NCBI GenBank assembly: GCA_030618315.1
Contig: JAUXDO010000046.1
Location: forward strand, 1 to 9,113
Source: Candidatus Peregrinibacteria bacterium
GTDB taxonomy: Bacteria; Patescibacteriota; Gracilibacteria; UM-FILTER-43-11
DNA length: 9,113 nt
Direction: 5' to 3'
Shown here: positions 1 to 8,800 of the stretch, one piece after another
Position numbering within the stretch: position 1 is the first letter of the stretch
Layout: every line of letters begins with the position of its first letter
Notes under the pieces: generated by a model
What the model saw: only the letters and a program-made list of their open reading frames with translations
Told to the model about the DNA's origin: nothing
Databases searched by the model: none
Translations under genes and position numbers: made by a program

Positions 1-116
1 AGGCCTTAACAACTGGTACATTTTTTAATGTGGATTACAAGTTAGCTGGTAATACAGCCATTGCTCCTAATGTTTATTCAGGTATTATTATTTTTAAACT
101 TGCTGCAAATCTCTAG
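1..116 (+). CDS. C-terminal end of a probable secreted beta-sandwich protein (partial)
   Basis: Only the last 37 codons are present, in the frame whose codons begin at base 3; the stop is TAG at 114-116 and the start lies left of the window. The visible tail (ending ...NVYSGIIIFKLAANL) alternates hydrophobic and polar residues and has the pattern 'apnvYsGiiiF' typical of the final strands of extracellular beta-sandwich domains such as WxL-like and spore-coat-U-like proteins. There is no C-terminal membrane segment or sorting signal. It converges on the DUF916-like gene, and WxL-domain proteins and DUF916 proteins are often neighbours in Gram-positive genomes, which makes a surface-protein pair plausible. 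The family call is inference from about 35 residues; the reading frame itself is fairly secure because it runs openly to a stop just before a terminator. Confidence 0.6.
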   Translation, partial: ALTTGTFFNVDYKLAGNTAIAPNVYSGIIIFKLAANL

Positions 117-130
117 TGATTTAATACCCT

Positions 131-150
131 AAGTAATATTTATATTACTT
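131..150. repeat. Perfect AT-rich inverted repeat
   Basis: AAGTAATAT, a 2-base centre, then ATATTACTT: a 9-bp perfect palindrome 14 bases after the stop of the upstream gene and 25 bases before the main terminator hairpin. It is AT-rich and has no T run directly after it, so it is a weak terminator at best. It may be a protein-binding site or an RNA 3'-end element. Confidence 0.5.
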
Positions 151-175
151 TGCTTTAGACAGTTATTTGACTTTT

Positions 176-225
176 AAAAACCCCCTCCTCCTTCGCGTAA
201 AGCTTCGGAGGACAGGGGGTTTTTT
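176..225. terminator. Bidirectional rho-independent terminator
   Basis: An A5 run is followed by CCCCCTCCTCC (181-191), a 15-base loop, GGAGGACAGGGGG (207-219) and a T6 run (220-225). Two 5-bp GC blocks pair (CCCCC/GGGGG and CCTCC/GGAGG), with one T opposite ACA as a small bulge. It lies between two convergent genes (stops at 116 and 243). The A run on one side and the T run on the other let it end transcripts from both directions. Confidence 0.9.
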
Positions 226-242
226 GTTATATACATTTTAAG

Positions 243-1526
243 CTATGCGTTTCTATTAGCTTTTCTTTTTTTTCTGAATAATAAAAATAATAAACCTGCA
301 ATTATTAATAATGCTATTCCTCCAATAACATATCCTAAATTTGTAATTTCACCGAACCTGACACTAGCTTTAACTGTTTCTTTTGTAAGCCCAAGCTCAC
401 CATGTAATGTTGCTTTATAACTACCTTCCGGCATATCTGTCTTAATCCATTCTATCTGGTAATCCTTTGTATCTCCTGGATTTACAAATTCCATATCCTC
501 AGGAAGATCAATTTTTGCTACCTCATAGCCAAATGCATTGGTAATACTTATAAAACCTGTAAGTCTTTCAATAACATTACCGGTGTTTTTAACAGTAAAA
601 GTAAAATTTGAACTACCAGAAAGGATATTAATATCAAATTTATCAATTTTTACACTTTCATCGATTTCAAATTCCACTTGTTTTGTAACTGGTATACCTT
701 CACCATAACTCATAGTAGCTGTAGCGGTAAATTTACCATTTTCAAAATTTTGACTCCATTGGCTTATAAAAATACGATTGCTACCCGGTAACACATTCCC
801 GCCATTGCGATTGATTATAATAGTGTTTGAAATAGTTGGAATAGAATCTGCTGATCCCATATATGAACCTGTATCTATAATTTCTCTTCCGGTTTTTGTA
901 TTAGTTATTTTAATATCTCCGACTGGCTTTATATGAACATTCCCGTTATTTCTAAATGTTACTGAAAATGGAATTGCCTCATCTGATTTTATTTCTTCAG
1001 CTATTTTAATGCTTTCAATTTCACCAGTAGTGTATATATCACCTGATACTTTTAATAAAAGCAAACTGGCAACGCGCGAAACAACAACAATCCCTGTACT
1101 ACCATTCAGCCCATCTGTCTTAGGCCTTTGGGAAAATAAAATTTGAGCATATTTCCCTCCAGGCTCAGCATCTTCAGGAGCTGTAATTGTAATAGTAACT
1201 CTTTTTCCTTCATTAGATAGTAATGGAAATCCTGTATCTGAATATGTAATCCATTTAGTAACACTTAAGGCATTATTTTCATCTGTTTCATCGTTTATTG
1301 GGTATCCCTCCTCGCTATTTTTATTAAAGGCTTCAACCTCTGTTACGACGTTGTCCATTTCTTCATCCCCCTCATTAAAAACAGTGATGATCAATGTTTT
1401 AGTTTCCCCTGGATCAATATCTATTTCTGTTCTTGAAGGACTAATACTAATGGCTAAAGTGCTTTGTACAAGTACAAAAAAGGCAAATGTAGAAAGTGCC
1501 AATTTAAGAAAGTTTCTTATTTTCAT
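243..1526 (-). CDS. Exported, membrane-anchored DUF916/WxL-interacting-like surface protein
   Basis: This is a 427-residue protein with an ATG start and a TAG stop. Residues 1-25 form a signal peptide (MKIRN, then a hydrophobic run, cut near STLA|IS). The mature N-terminus ISISPSRTEIDIDPGETKT, and later APEDAEPGGKYAQILFS at about 117-132, match the pattern of DUF916-type and related BatD/NEW3-like domains ('sP.r.el.l.PGes...i.v.N', 'P.dA.pGg.ya.i.f'). Three beta-sandwich stretches follow, roughly 26-160, 165-285 and 290-390, each with an 'NxGNV' type turn in the later two. A membrane helix at about 398-416 and a basic tail (RKKRKANR) give an outside-facing protein anchored at its C-terminus. 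Known relatives bind WxL proteins or peptidoglycan at the cell surface; that role here is inferred. It sits 54 bases downstream of the Fic gene on the same strand. I see no clear Shine-Dalgarno sequence or convincing promoter of its own, so co-transcription is possible. Confidence 0.85.
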   Translation of the reverse strand: MKIRNFLKLALSTFAFFVLVQSTLAISISPSRTEIDIDPGETKTLIITVFNEGDEEMDNVVTEVEAFNKNSEEGYPINDETDENNALSVTKWITYSDTGFPLLSNEGKRVTITITAPEDAEPGGKYAQILFSQRPKTDGLNGSTGIVVVSRVASLLLLKVSGDIYTTGEIESIKIAEEIKSDEAIPFSVTFRNNGNVHIKPVGDIKITNTKTGREIIDTGSYMGSADSIPTISNTIIINRNGGNVLPGSNRIFISQWSQNFENGKFTATATMSYGEGIPVTKQVEFEIDESVKIDKFDINILSGSSNFTFTVKNTGNVIERLTGFISITNAFGYEVAKIDLPEDMEFVNPGDTKDYQIEWIKTDMPEGSYKATLHGELGLTKETVKASVRFGEITNLGYVIGGIALLIIAGLLFLLFRKKRKANRNA

Positions 1527-1580
1527 AATTATCTATTTTAAGTTTTAAATTATCTTAATCATTTTGCACAGTTTTATGAT

Positions 1581-2639
1581 TTAAAGCAATGTTTTTTTAT
1601 ATCTTGCACCTCTTCCTAGTCCGACTCTTTCAATTTTCTTAAGTTTTAATAATACTTCCAGCGCCTGTTTAACGGTTGGACGTGCTATGCCCGTATTTTT
1701 TGTGATATCACCTGTACTTGTTTCTTTTATTTCTTCGATGTACCTCCAAATAATTAACTGTTTTTCTGATAGAATTTTTTCGATATTTTCTTTTGATAAA
1801 AGCTCTACTGCCATCTGTGATTGTTTTAATATAATATCCAGGAAAAAACTAAGCCAATCAGATATATTTTCCTTTTTTGTATCTATTGTTTTTTGGCTAC
1901 GTCTTAAAGCAACATAATAGTCGGGCTTATTGTCTTCAGTTAATTTCTCGTGGGAAATATAAGGCATGTATAAATAGTTCGCTTGAAGTAAAAGTAGATT
2001 AGTAAGCAGGCGAGACAATCTGCCGTTTCCATCAGTAAAAGGGTGAATTTTTAAGAATTCCACTAAAAAATTTCCTATTATTAACAATGGATGATATTTT
2101 TCTTCTTCTAATGCTTTTTGTGTCCATTCAATCAGATCTTTCATTTTTCCGGGAGTAAGAAAGGCAGGGGTGGTATTAAAAAGTATGCCGATTGACTGAC
2201 CAGCTTCATCTATCATATGTACTTTATTTTCACTCTTTTTATACTCACCTCTATGTTTTTTATCTTTTTCAACATATTTCAAAAGCTCCTGATGAAAATG
2301 CTTGATTGAACCCTCATTGAATTTTAAGTGTTTCCACGTATTAAAAACATTTTCCAATAATTCATAATAACCTTGAACTTCTTGTTTATCACGATTGGTG
2401 AATTTTTGGATGCTAATGCCACGCATTAGCCTTTCAATGTCTTCATCGCTTAATTTGGCACCTTCAATACGCGTAGAAGCACCAGTTGAAGTAATTAAAA
2501 CAGATTTCTTTAAACGACCTAAGACTTGTGGGCTTAATCGTGCTCCAGCTATCCATTGCCCTTTTAACTCATCAATTTTAGCAATTTTAGCAATAATATC
2601 TGCTGGAATATTATCAATACGCTTTGAAAGATTGTTCAT
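1581..2639 (-). CDS. Fic-family protein (probable AMP transferase) with winged-helix C-terminus
   Basis: With this ATG start the protein has 352 residues; an in-frame TTG at 2669 would add 10. Numbering from the longer form, the Fic core motif is intact at 209-220 (HPFTDGNGRLSR): catalytic His, Asp/Gly/Asn phosphate loop and final Arg. An N-terminal inhibitory motif (S/T)xxxE(G/N) is present as STRIEG at 65-70, so this is an N-terminally self-inhibited class II type, whose Glu blocks the ATP gamma-phosphate site. The N-terminus (DELKGQWxAG...LSPQ) matches the usual Fic_N region. Residues about 305-355 form a helix-turn-helix/winged-helix (TGDITKNTGIARPTVKQALE), common in this subgroup. Known relatives transfer AMP from ATP to protein Ser/Thr/Tyr or auto-modify; the target here is unknown. 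I prefer the ATG because the TTG overlaps the -10 box of the best promoter. No toxin-antitoxin partner is visible beside it. Confidence 0.92.
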   Translation of the reverse strand: MNNLSKRIDNIPADIIAKIAKIDELKGQWIAGARLSPQVLGRLKKSVLITSTGASTRIEGAKLSDEDIERLMRGISIQKFTNRDKQEVQGYYELLENVFNTWKHLKFNEGSIKHFHQELLKYVEKDKKHRGEYKKSENKVHMIDEAGQSIGILFNTTPAFLTPGKMKDLIEWTQKALEEEKYHPLLIIGNFLVEFLKIHPFTDGNGRLSRLLTNLLLLQANYLYMPYISHEKLTEDNKPDYYVALRRSQKTIDTKKENISDWLSFFLDIILKQSQMAVELLSKENIEKILSEKQLIIWRYIEEIKETSTGDITKNTGIARPTVKQALEVLLKLKKIERVGLGRGARYKKTLL

Positions 2640-2660
2640 AATTGAATTAGATATATTAAC

Positions 2661-2680
2661 TATATCCAATTATATCCAAT
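2661..2680. repeat. 10-bp tandem direct repeat at the fic start
   Basis: TATATCCAAT occurs twice in a row (2661-2670 and 2671-2680). The pair overlaps the predicted -10 box and transcript start of the fic gene. One-helical-turn spacing puts both copies on the same face of the DNA, so it could be an operator, possibly for the winged-helix end of the Fic protein itself; this is inference. Confidence 0.45.
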
Positions 2681-2697
2681 TAGTGGGATAATAACAA
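2669..2697 (-). promoter_or_regulatory. Predicted sigma-70 promoter of the fic gene
   Basis: On the minus strand, TTGTTA (2697-2692), a 17-bp spacer and a perfect TATAAT (2674-2669) form a good sigma-70-like promoter. The transcript would start near 2660-2663, leaving a leader of about 20 bases before the ATG at 2639. The upstream TTG (2669-2667) would then fall at the promoter and outside the RNA. Confidence 0.55.
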
Positions 2698-2798
2698 ATT
2701 ATTTTAGCTCTCCTTGATTTTATAGTGCCATTTTTCTTATAAAGTATATTATTACATATAATTACGAAAGCGCAACCTTATACAATGGCTAATTCATG

Positions 2799-2820
2799 CT
2801 AATTATGCTATAATAATTAG
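2799..2820. repeat. 8-bp perfect inverted repeat over the giant gene's -10 box
   Basis: CTAATTAT (2799-2806), a 6-base centre, then ATAATTAG (2813-2820). The dyad spans the TATAAT at 2809-2814, the layout of a repressor operator. A GCTAATT direct repeat (2788-2794 and 2798-2804) also sits here with 10-bp phasing. The region is AT-rich, so chance is possible. Confidence 0.4.
2806..2814 (+). promoter_or_regulatory. Predicted extended -10 promoter of the giant gene
   Basis: TGCTATAAT is a perfect TATAAT preceded by TGN, an extended -10 element that can work without a good -35. The hexamer at 17-bp spacing (TGGCTA, 2786-2791) is poor. The start point would be near 2820, giving a 55-base leader to the ATG at 2876 or about 22 bases to the in-frame TTG at 2843. 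Confidence 0.45.
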
Positions 2821-2875
2821 ATTGTTAAATATAAAAATTAACTTGAAAAAATTCGCGCTATTAAAATCCGGTGAT

Positions 2876-5800
2876 ATGGGGCTTTACAAAAGCATTGTTT
2901 CTAAATTGCTTATTTCTGCAATGGCCTTAAGTATGCTGCCCGCTTCTGTAATAAGCTTGGATGAAATTGTTAACAATTTAACATCAACACCTGTAATTGC
3001 TGAAAATCTTGAATATACAGATTCGACTTTAGCAGGACTATTTAGTGCTGAACAGTCAGAAGCCAAACTTTTTAATGAAGATGAGAAAACATTTTTTGAT
3101 ATTGATTATGGTCTTACAAATACATCGGGGCAATATTATCAGACAATTAATACGCCTTATGACTTAGTCATGCCAAAAGATTCAAATCAACTGATACTTT
3201 CCAAAAAAACTGACCTTCCTGGGTATAAAATTATTAATGGTGATGAATCATTTGTTATTCCTGAGGATATGACTGAAGAAAAGGAGGAATTTGTAAATCT
3301 TCTTCCGTGGGAAACAAATTCTAAAAATATAATTTTTGAAGAAAACAGAGTCCTGCGTAAAAACATATGGAATGGAGTGGATATGTTATCTACGACAAAT
3401 GAAACAGGTGTTGAACAGAATTTTATAATAAAAAATGAAGATTCTGAGAACATATTTGAATATATTATTGAAACTAGAAATTTAGAATTAAGAACTAAAG
3501 AAAATGGGGATTTGGTTTTTACAGATGGTATGGGGCAGGAAAAAATGCGAATCACTATGCCGGAAGCTTTTGGTGTAGAAACTGTTAACAATGAGGAGAA
3601 AATTATTGATGTATCTTTTGGTTGGCCAGTTCCGATTGCTGAACCAGTTGCAGACACAGACACAGAAACAGACACGGAAACAGAACCTGTTATTGAACCC
3701 CCGCTAAGCGGGATAGATCCTGTTGCAGAGTTCTTACAGCCAGACCCTATTGATGAGGAAGAATCTGATGAGGAAGTTACCGATGAAACAAATACAGAAT
3801 TGTATGAAATTGTTAGTGGTGATTCATGGTTTGAGTTAGCAGAAAGATATGGAATCACTCACCTTGAATTACAGGCGATGAATTCGGACATTCTTGATTT
3901 AATAATTGGGGAGGTTATTAATGTTCCTGTTGAAGAAACAGTTGATGAACCAGTTGATGAACCAGTTGATGAACCAGTTGATGAACCAGTTGATGAGCCA
4001 GTTGAGGAACCTGTTGAGGAACCTGTTGAGGAACCTGTTGAGGAACCTGTTGAGGAACCTGTTGCAGACACAGACACAGAAACAGACACAGAACCAGTTG
4101 ATGAACCAGTTGATGAACCAGTTGATGAACCAGTTGATGAACCAGTTGCAGACACAGAAACAGACACAGAACCTGTTATTGAACCCCCGCTAAGCGGGGT
4201 AGATCCTGTTACAGAATTCTTACAACCAGAGCCTGTTGATGAGGAACCTGTTGCTGAAGAAATTATTGAAGATGATGATGAATGTGAACCTAGTGAAAGT
4301 GAGGAAATAATTGATCCTGTTATAGAAGAACCATCTGAATTACAAACTAATAATAATAGGTTTCCACTATTTGCATGGATAGCCTATCTTTTCGATAACA
4401 CATTGGCTGATGAAGAAGTTGCTGATGAAGAAGTTGCCGATGAATGTGAACCTAGTGAAAGTGAGGAAATAATTGAGCCTGTTGCTGAAGAGGTTATTGA
4501 GGAACCGGCAGAAGAGCCAGGCGAAACAACTGAAGGTGAAGAGATAATTGAATCTGCCGAGGAAGGTGAAGGTGATGAAATAATTGAATCTGAGGAAATA
4601 AGTGATCCTGTTGCAGAGTTCTTACAGCCAGACCCTATTGATGAGGAAGAATCTGTTGAGGAAGTTATTGAAGAAACAAACACAGAATTGTATGAAATTG
4701 TTAGTGGTGATTCATGGTTTGAGTTAGCAGAAAGATATGGAATCACTCACCTTGAATTACAGACGATGAATCCGGACACTCCTGATTTAATAATTGGGGA
4801 GGTTATTAATGTTCCTATTGAAGAAATAGTTGCAGACACAGACACGGAAGCAGACACTGGCACAGACACAGACACAGGCACAGACACGGAAACAGACACG
4901 GACACAGAACCTGTTGTTGAACCAGTTGCTGGAGAGGAACCAATTGAAGAAGTTGCCGATGAAATTGAACCTGGTGAAAGTGAAGAAGCAACTGAGTCTG
5001 ACGAAGGCTGTGAACCTGTTGCAGAGGAAGTTACTGACGAAGATGAATTTGGTGAACCCGAAGAAATAAGTGATCCTGTTAAAGAATTCCTGCAACCGGA
5101 ACCAAAAGAAATTCTTACAATTGAAGATTTTATTGAATCTGATCTTTCACAATTTATTATTGCAGATTCAACCGTAGGCGCGAATGCCGATACTTCTCCT
5201 GAAGAATTGGAAGAAATGATTAAAGATGAAAGCGGTGATATTACACGTTGGTATAAAATTAAAATAACAATTGATCCACGTGCAGATATTAATTATCCAT
5301 TTGCATTTACAAATAGAGTGGAAATTGCTGTAACCAAATCACTTGATTATACTGCGGAAAACTTTGCGTTACCTCATGATATTGAGCTCTATGATGAGCT
5401 TGGGCCTATTTTTAGATTCACTCTGGATAATGGAACCTGGAATGAAAATGACTTAATTCAAAAGGGATGTCGTTTGATTGGTGGCGGAGGTGAGGCATAT
5501 ATTACAGAATCCGCAATGGAACGTCCGGATATTAGGGGTTTGTATACAAAAGATTTTTCTGCTGAAACTATTCCTGTAAATAAATGGGAAATTCAATGTG
5601 TTGAGAAAAAAAATGACTACTATCAACTGTCATCCATTCCTAATATTAAAGGCAGATTAAAACCTGTTTATCCAACAAATCAGATTTATACACTTGTAAG
5701 TTCCGAATCATTTGATGCAAAAGAAAGCTGGAAATACTTAAATAAAGTAAAAATACGTGAGGAAGATAATGATCAGGATTTATTTTATGCAATAAGTTTT

Positions 5801-8800
5801 GATGAAAAAAAATCATTTGTGGTTTGGATTTCAGAACAGAATACCTGGTCTGAAATTGTCAGAACCAGAGATGATTTAATGGAATATAATATTCCGACAA
5901 TTGATAGTGAAACAGGAGATATCATTGATAATTGGAGTGAATGTGAGAATGTAAACAGTTGTTTACGATTTGCGTTTGAAGCAGAGATAAACCAAATGAC
6001 GAATGATGTCATAAATGAATTATCTTCCAATGAATGGAATCTTGAAAATGGTTACATCAGGGGTGATAAAATTGATGAAGAAGATGAACGGACTAAAATT
6101 ATTTATTTTGGTGTAGGATTCAGAACCAGTGATATTAACAAAACACCTGGATTTAATAGAGCTATTTTAGAGTTTTTAGAAGATAAAACTGCGCCAATAC
6201 TTGAAGCACCTTTTGACCAGGGTGATACAACAAGAAATGCAGATTTATTGTTTACAATTTCAGCATATGATAATTCAGAAATTGACAAATGTTATACAGA
6301 TATCAGAAGAACAAATGAAAATATAGAAGGTGAGGAAATAATGTTGGATTCTCTGGAATTTACACCTGATACTAAATATGTATATAACGCAGAAGCATAT
6401 TCTACTTATTTCTTTAGATACCAATGTAATGATATTTATGGAAATATGAGCACATGGAGCGAGTGGACTGATGGAATTTATGTAATGCCAACATATGAAG
6501 AACTTGCAGAAGATGAGGAATTCCAGAACAAGATTGAAAATATGCTTGGGCTTGATGAAGCATTGGATGCAGAAGTTCACAGTGTAATGACACTGGAGGA
6601 CGATAGAATTATTCTGGAATCTTCTGAAATTGATCTGGATAGAACAAGAGAAGGTATAAGTGGATTTTTTGAGGGAATATCTTTATGGATTAGTGATACA
6701 AATGAGTTACCGGAAGAAGAACAATTAGAACCGGAATTAGCTAATTTATTTATTGATATTATTGAGGAAGAGCAAGCAGAAGTAGATTTTGCAACTGAAT
6801 TTCAAAAAGGATTTTCATTCAATGTAAATAAATATAAAATCGGATTTATTCCTCTATTTATTACAAATAAAGATGCTGAAACATTAACTGAAGATGATAT
6901 ATTAAGTTATTCTGCAGACAATGTAACGATTAAGTACAAATTTAACCCAGCATCACAATCCTTAAAAGAAATTATTACAGTTGTTAATCCATTTGAAAAA
7001 GAAGAAGAAAAATGTGAAGAGTCTGAAGAAATTGTAGAAGCAGAAATAGCTACCAACCCACCAGATTACGTTATAGTGCGTGATAATGGTGATGTTGATT
7101 ATGTATTTAAATGGGCTATGCCAAACCCTGATTTAAATGTGGAATTAACAGAAAATGGAGGTGTAGTTATTGCAAACAAAAAAGATAAAATGCTAGCTAC
7201 AATTCCTGCACCATATTATGTAGATATTGTAGATACTAAATATACAGAAAATATTTCATGGTCTATAGAGACGCAACTTGTTGCCTCTCCTGATAAAAAT
7301 AAAAAAGAAAGTACTACAAATATTCTTGTATTAACAATAGCAAATCCGGATCCATCAGGGTTTCCTCTGATTATTGACCCTACTATTGATGCTGTAGGAT
7401 ATGACAGGGTAAACAAAAAGGAAAGTGAAAAAGTTAATAGTGTTTTAAAAAATAATAGTCATTTATTAATCCAAACACTTGGTAAAAATGGTGCTTTATC
7501 AGAAGGTGCTCTTTCTGAATTTTCCAGTCAAATAAAAGACACAAATAAATTAACAAGAAATGGAAATATAGATGCCTTTACTGTTCACATTTCAGATAAT
7601 ACAAATACAACAATATTTGAAGAAAACAGTGATGAAGAAAAAGTCGAAATAAGGTTTAATAATGCAGATGAAACAATCACAAAAGAATTTATAATAAAAC
7701 AAGCAGAAGTAAATGAATCATTTACTGCGACTTTGATTAACGAAAATACTTTTTCTCAAAGTGAATATTTACATTCAAATGGTGATACGAAGATATATTA
7801 CGATCAAAATGATATTATTACATATACACAATCTGAAGATTTACAAATAAAATTAAAAGAATGGATTTATGCCAGAAATGCAAATAATGAAGATGGAAGT
7901 AGTACATATATATGGAAATATGAATCCAACGATGCTGGAAAAAACATTGTATTTGAAGAAAATGAAGATGGTAGCTTGAATATTTACTCTCAAGAGAAAT
8001 CTGATAAATTGCAATGGGGAAGTGTAGACTTGGCTGAAATGGGTATGACAGCCGAAGAACAGGCTGAGACTATTGCGAAATTTGAAACAGCCCTTGATAA
8101 TAATGAATCAAAAACATTCCTTGGTAGGCTTGATGCACCTTGGTATGTTACTGCAAACGATGAAAAGAAAGATGTAAAATACGAAATTACAGGTAATATA
8201 GTTACACTAAAAATACAGGAAGATGCCACTAGCTATCCTCTTGTAATTGACCCGACATATACATACGTTTCAAGTTATAAACAAGAAGCATTTAGTTCAG
8301 CATCCGGGACATATCATACTCTTATACTAAAAGATGATGGGACTGTATATGCATGGGGTGGCGATGGTCTTGGACAGCTTGGTGATGGAACTAGTGGAGT
8401 AGCTAGTACTACACCTGTACAAGTTGTAGATGTGGGAGGAAGTGGAAATTTAAGTGAAGTTGTAAAAGTTACAGCTGGGTTTTACCATTCTCTTGCGCTA
8501 AAGAGTGATGGGACTGTATATGCATGGGGGTATAACCTTTATGGACAGCTCGGTCAAAATACTACTGATTCAACTCCTCATCCTTCACCATTGCAAGTTA
8601 AAGACGAAACAGGTAACGGATATTTGGAAGGAGTAATTGATATTGCATCCGGGACTTATCATAACCTTGCTCTTAAAGGTGATGGAACTGTGTATGCATG
8701 GGGATGGAATCATGCTGGACAGATCGGTGATGGAACCTTTGGAACAGATAGATTAACTCCTGTGCAGGTTCAGGGAATTGGTAGTTCTGGAGTACTTGAA

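Noticed and set aside
1527..1580. Separate promoter for the DUF916-like gene
   Set aside because: The 54-base gap is AT-rich with only loose -10-like strings and no matching -35; read-through from fic is as likely.
1351..2691. Small plus-strand open frames opposite the DUF916-like and fic genes
   Set aside because: They lie antisense to two well-supported genes and show no domain or ribosome site.
3941..4144. CRISPR-like repeat array
   Set aside because: The units are 12 bases, directly adjoining and in frame; there are no spacers.
3859..4167. Minus-strand open frame coding a Ser-Thr-Gly repeat (SSTGSSTG)
   Set aside because: It is the antisense shadow of the VDEP/VEEP 12-bp array; the repeat keeps several frames open, and the plus frame is a continuous 2,079-codon reading frame with recognisable domains.
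3906..4193. Plus-strand open frame coding LMNQ repeats
   Set aside because: It is an out-of-frame shadow of the same repeat, with no start context, no domain, and full overlap with the giant gene.
3700..4199. Intragenic hairpins as terminators
   Set aside because: Neither hairpin is followed by a T run, and the reading frame continues without interruption.
4384..5095. Antisense and alternate-frame open frames over the second LysM module and the Asp-Thr tract
   Set aside because: Their low-complexity products (Ser-rich, Phe/Cys-Val-rich or QTQT) mirror the acidic repeats of the real frame.
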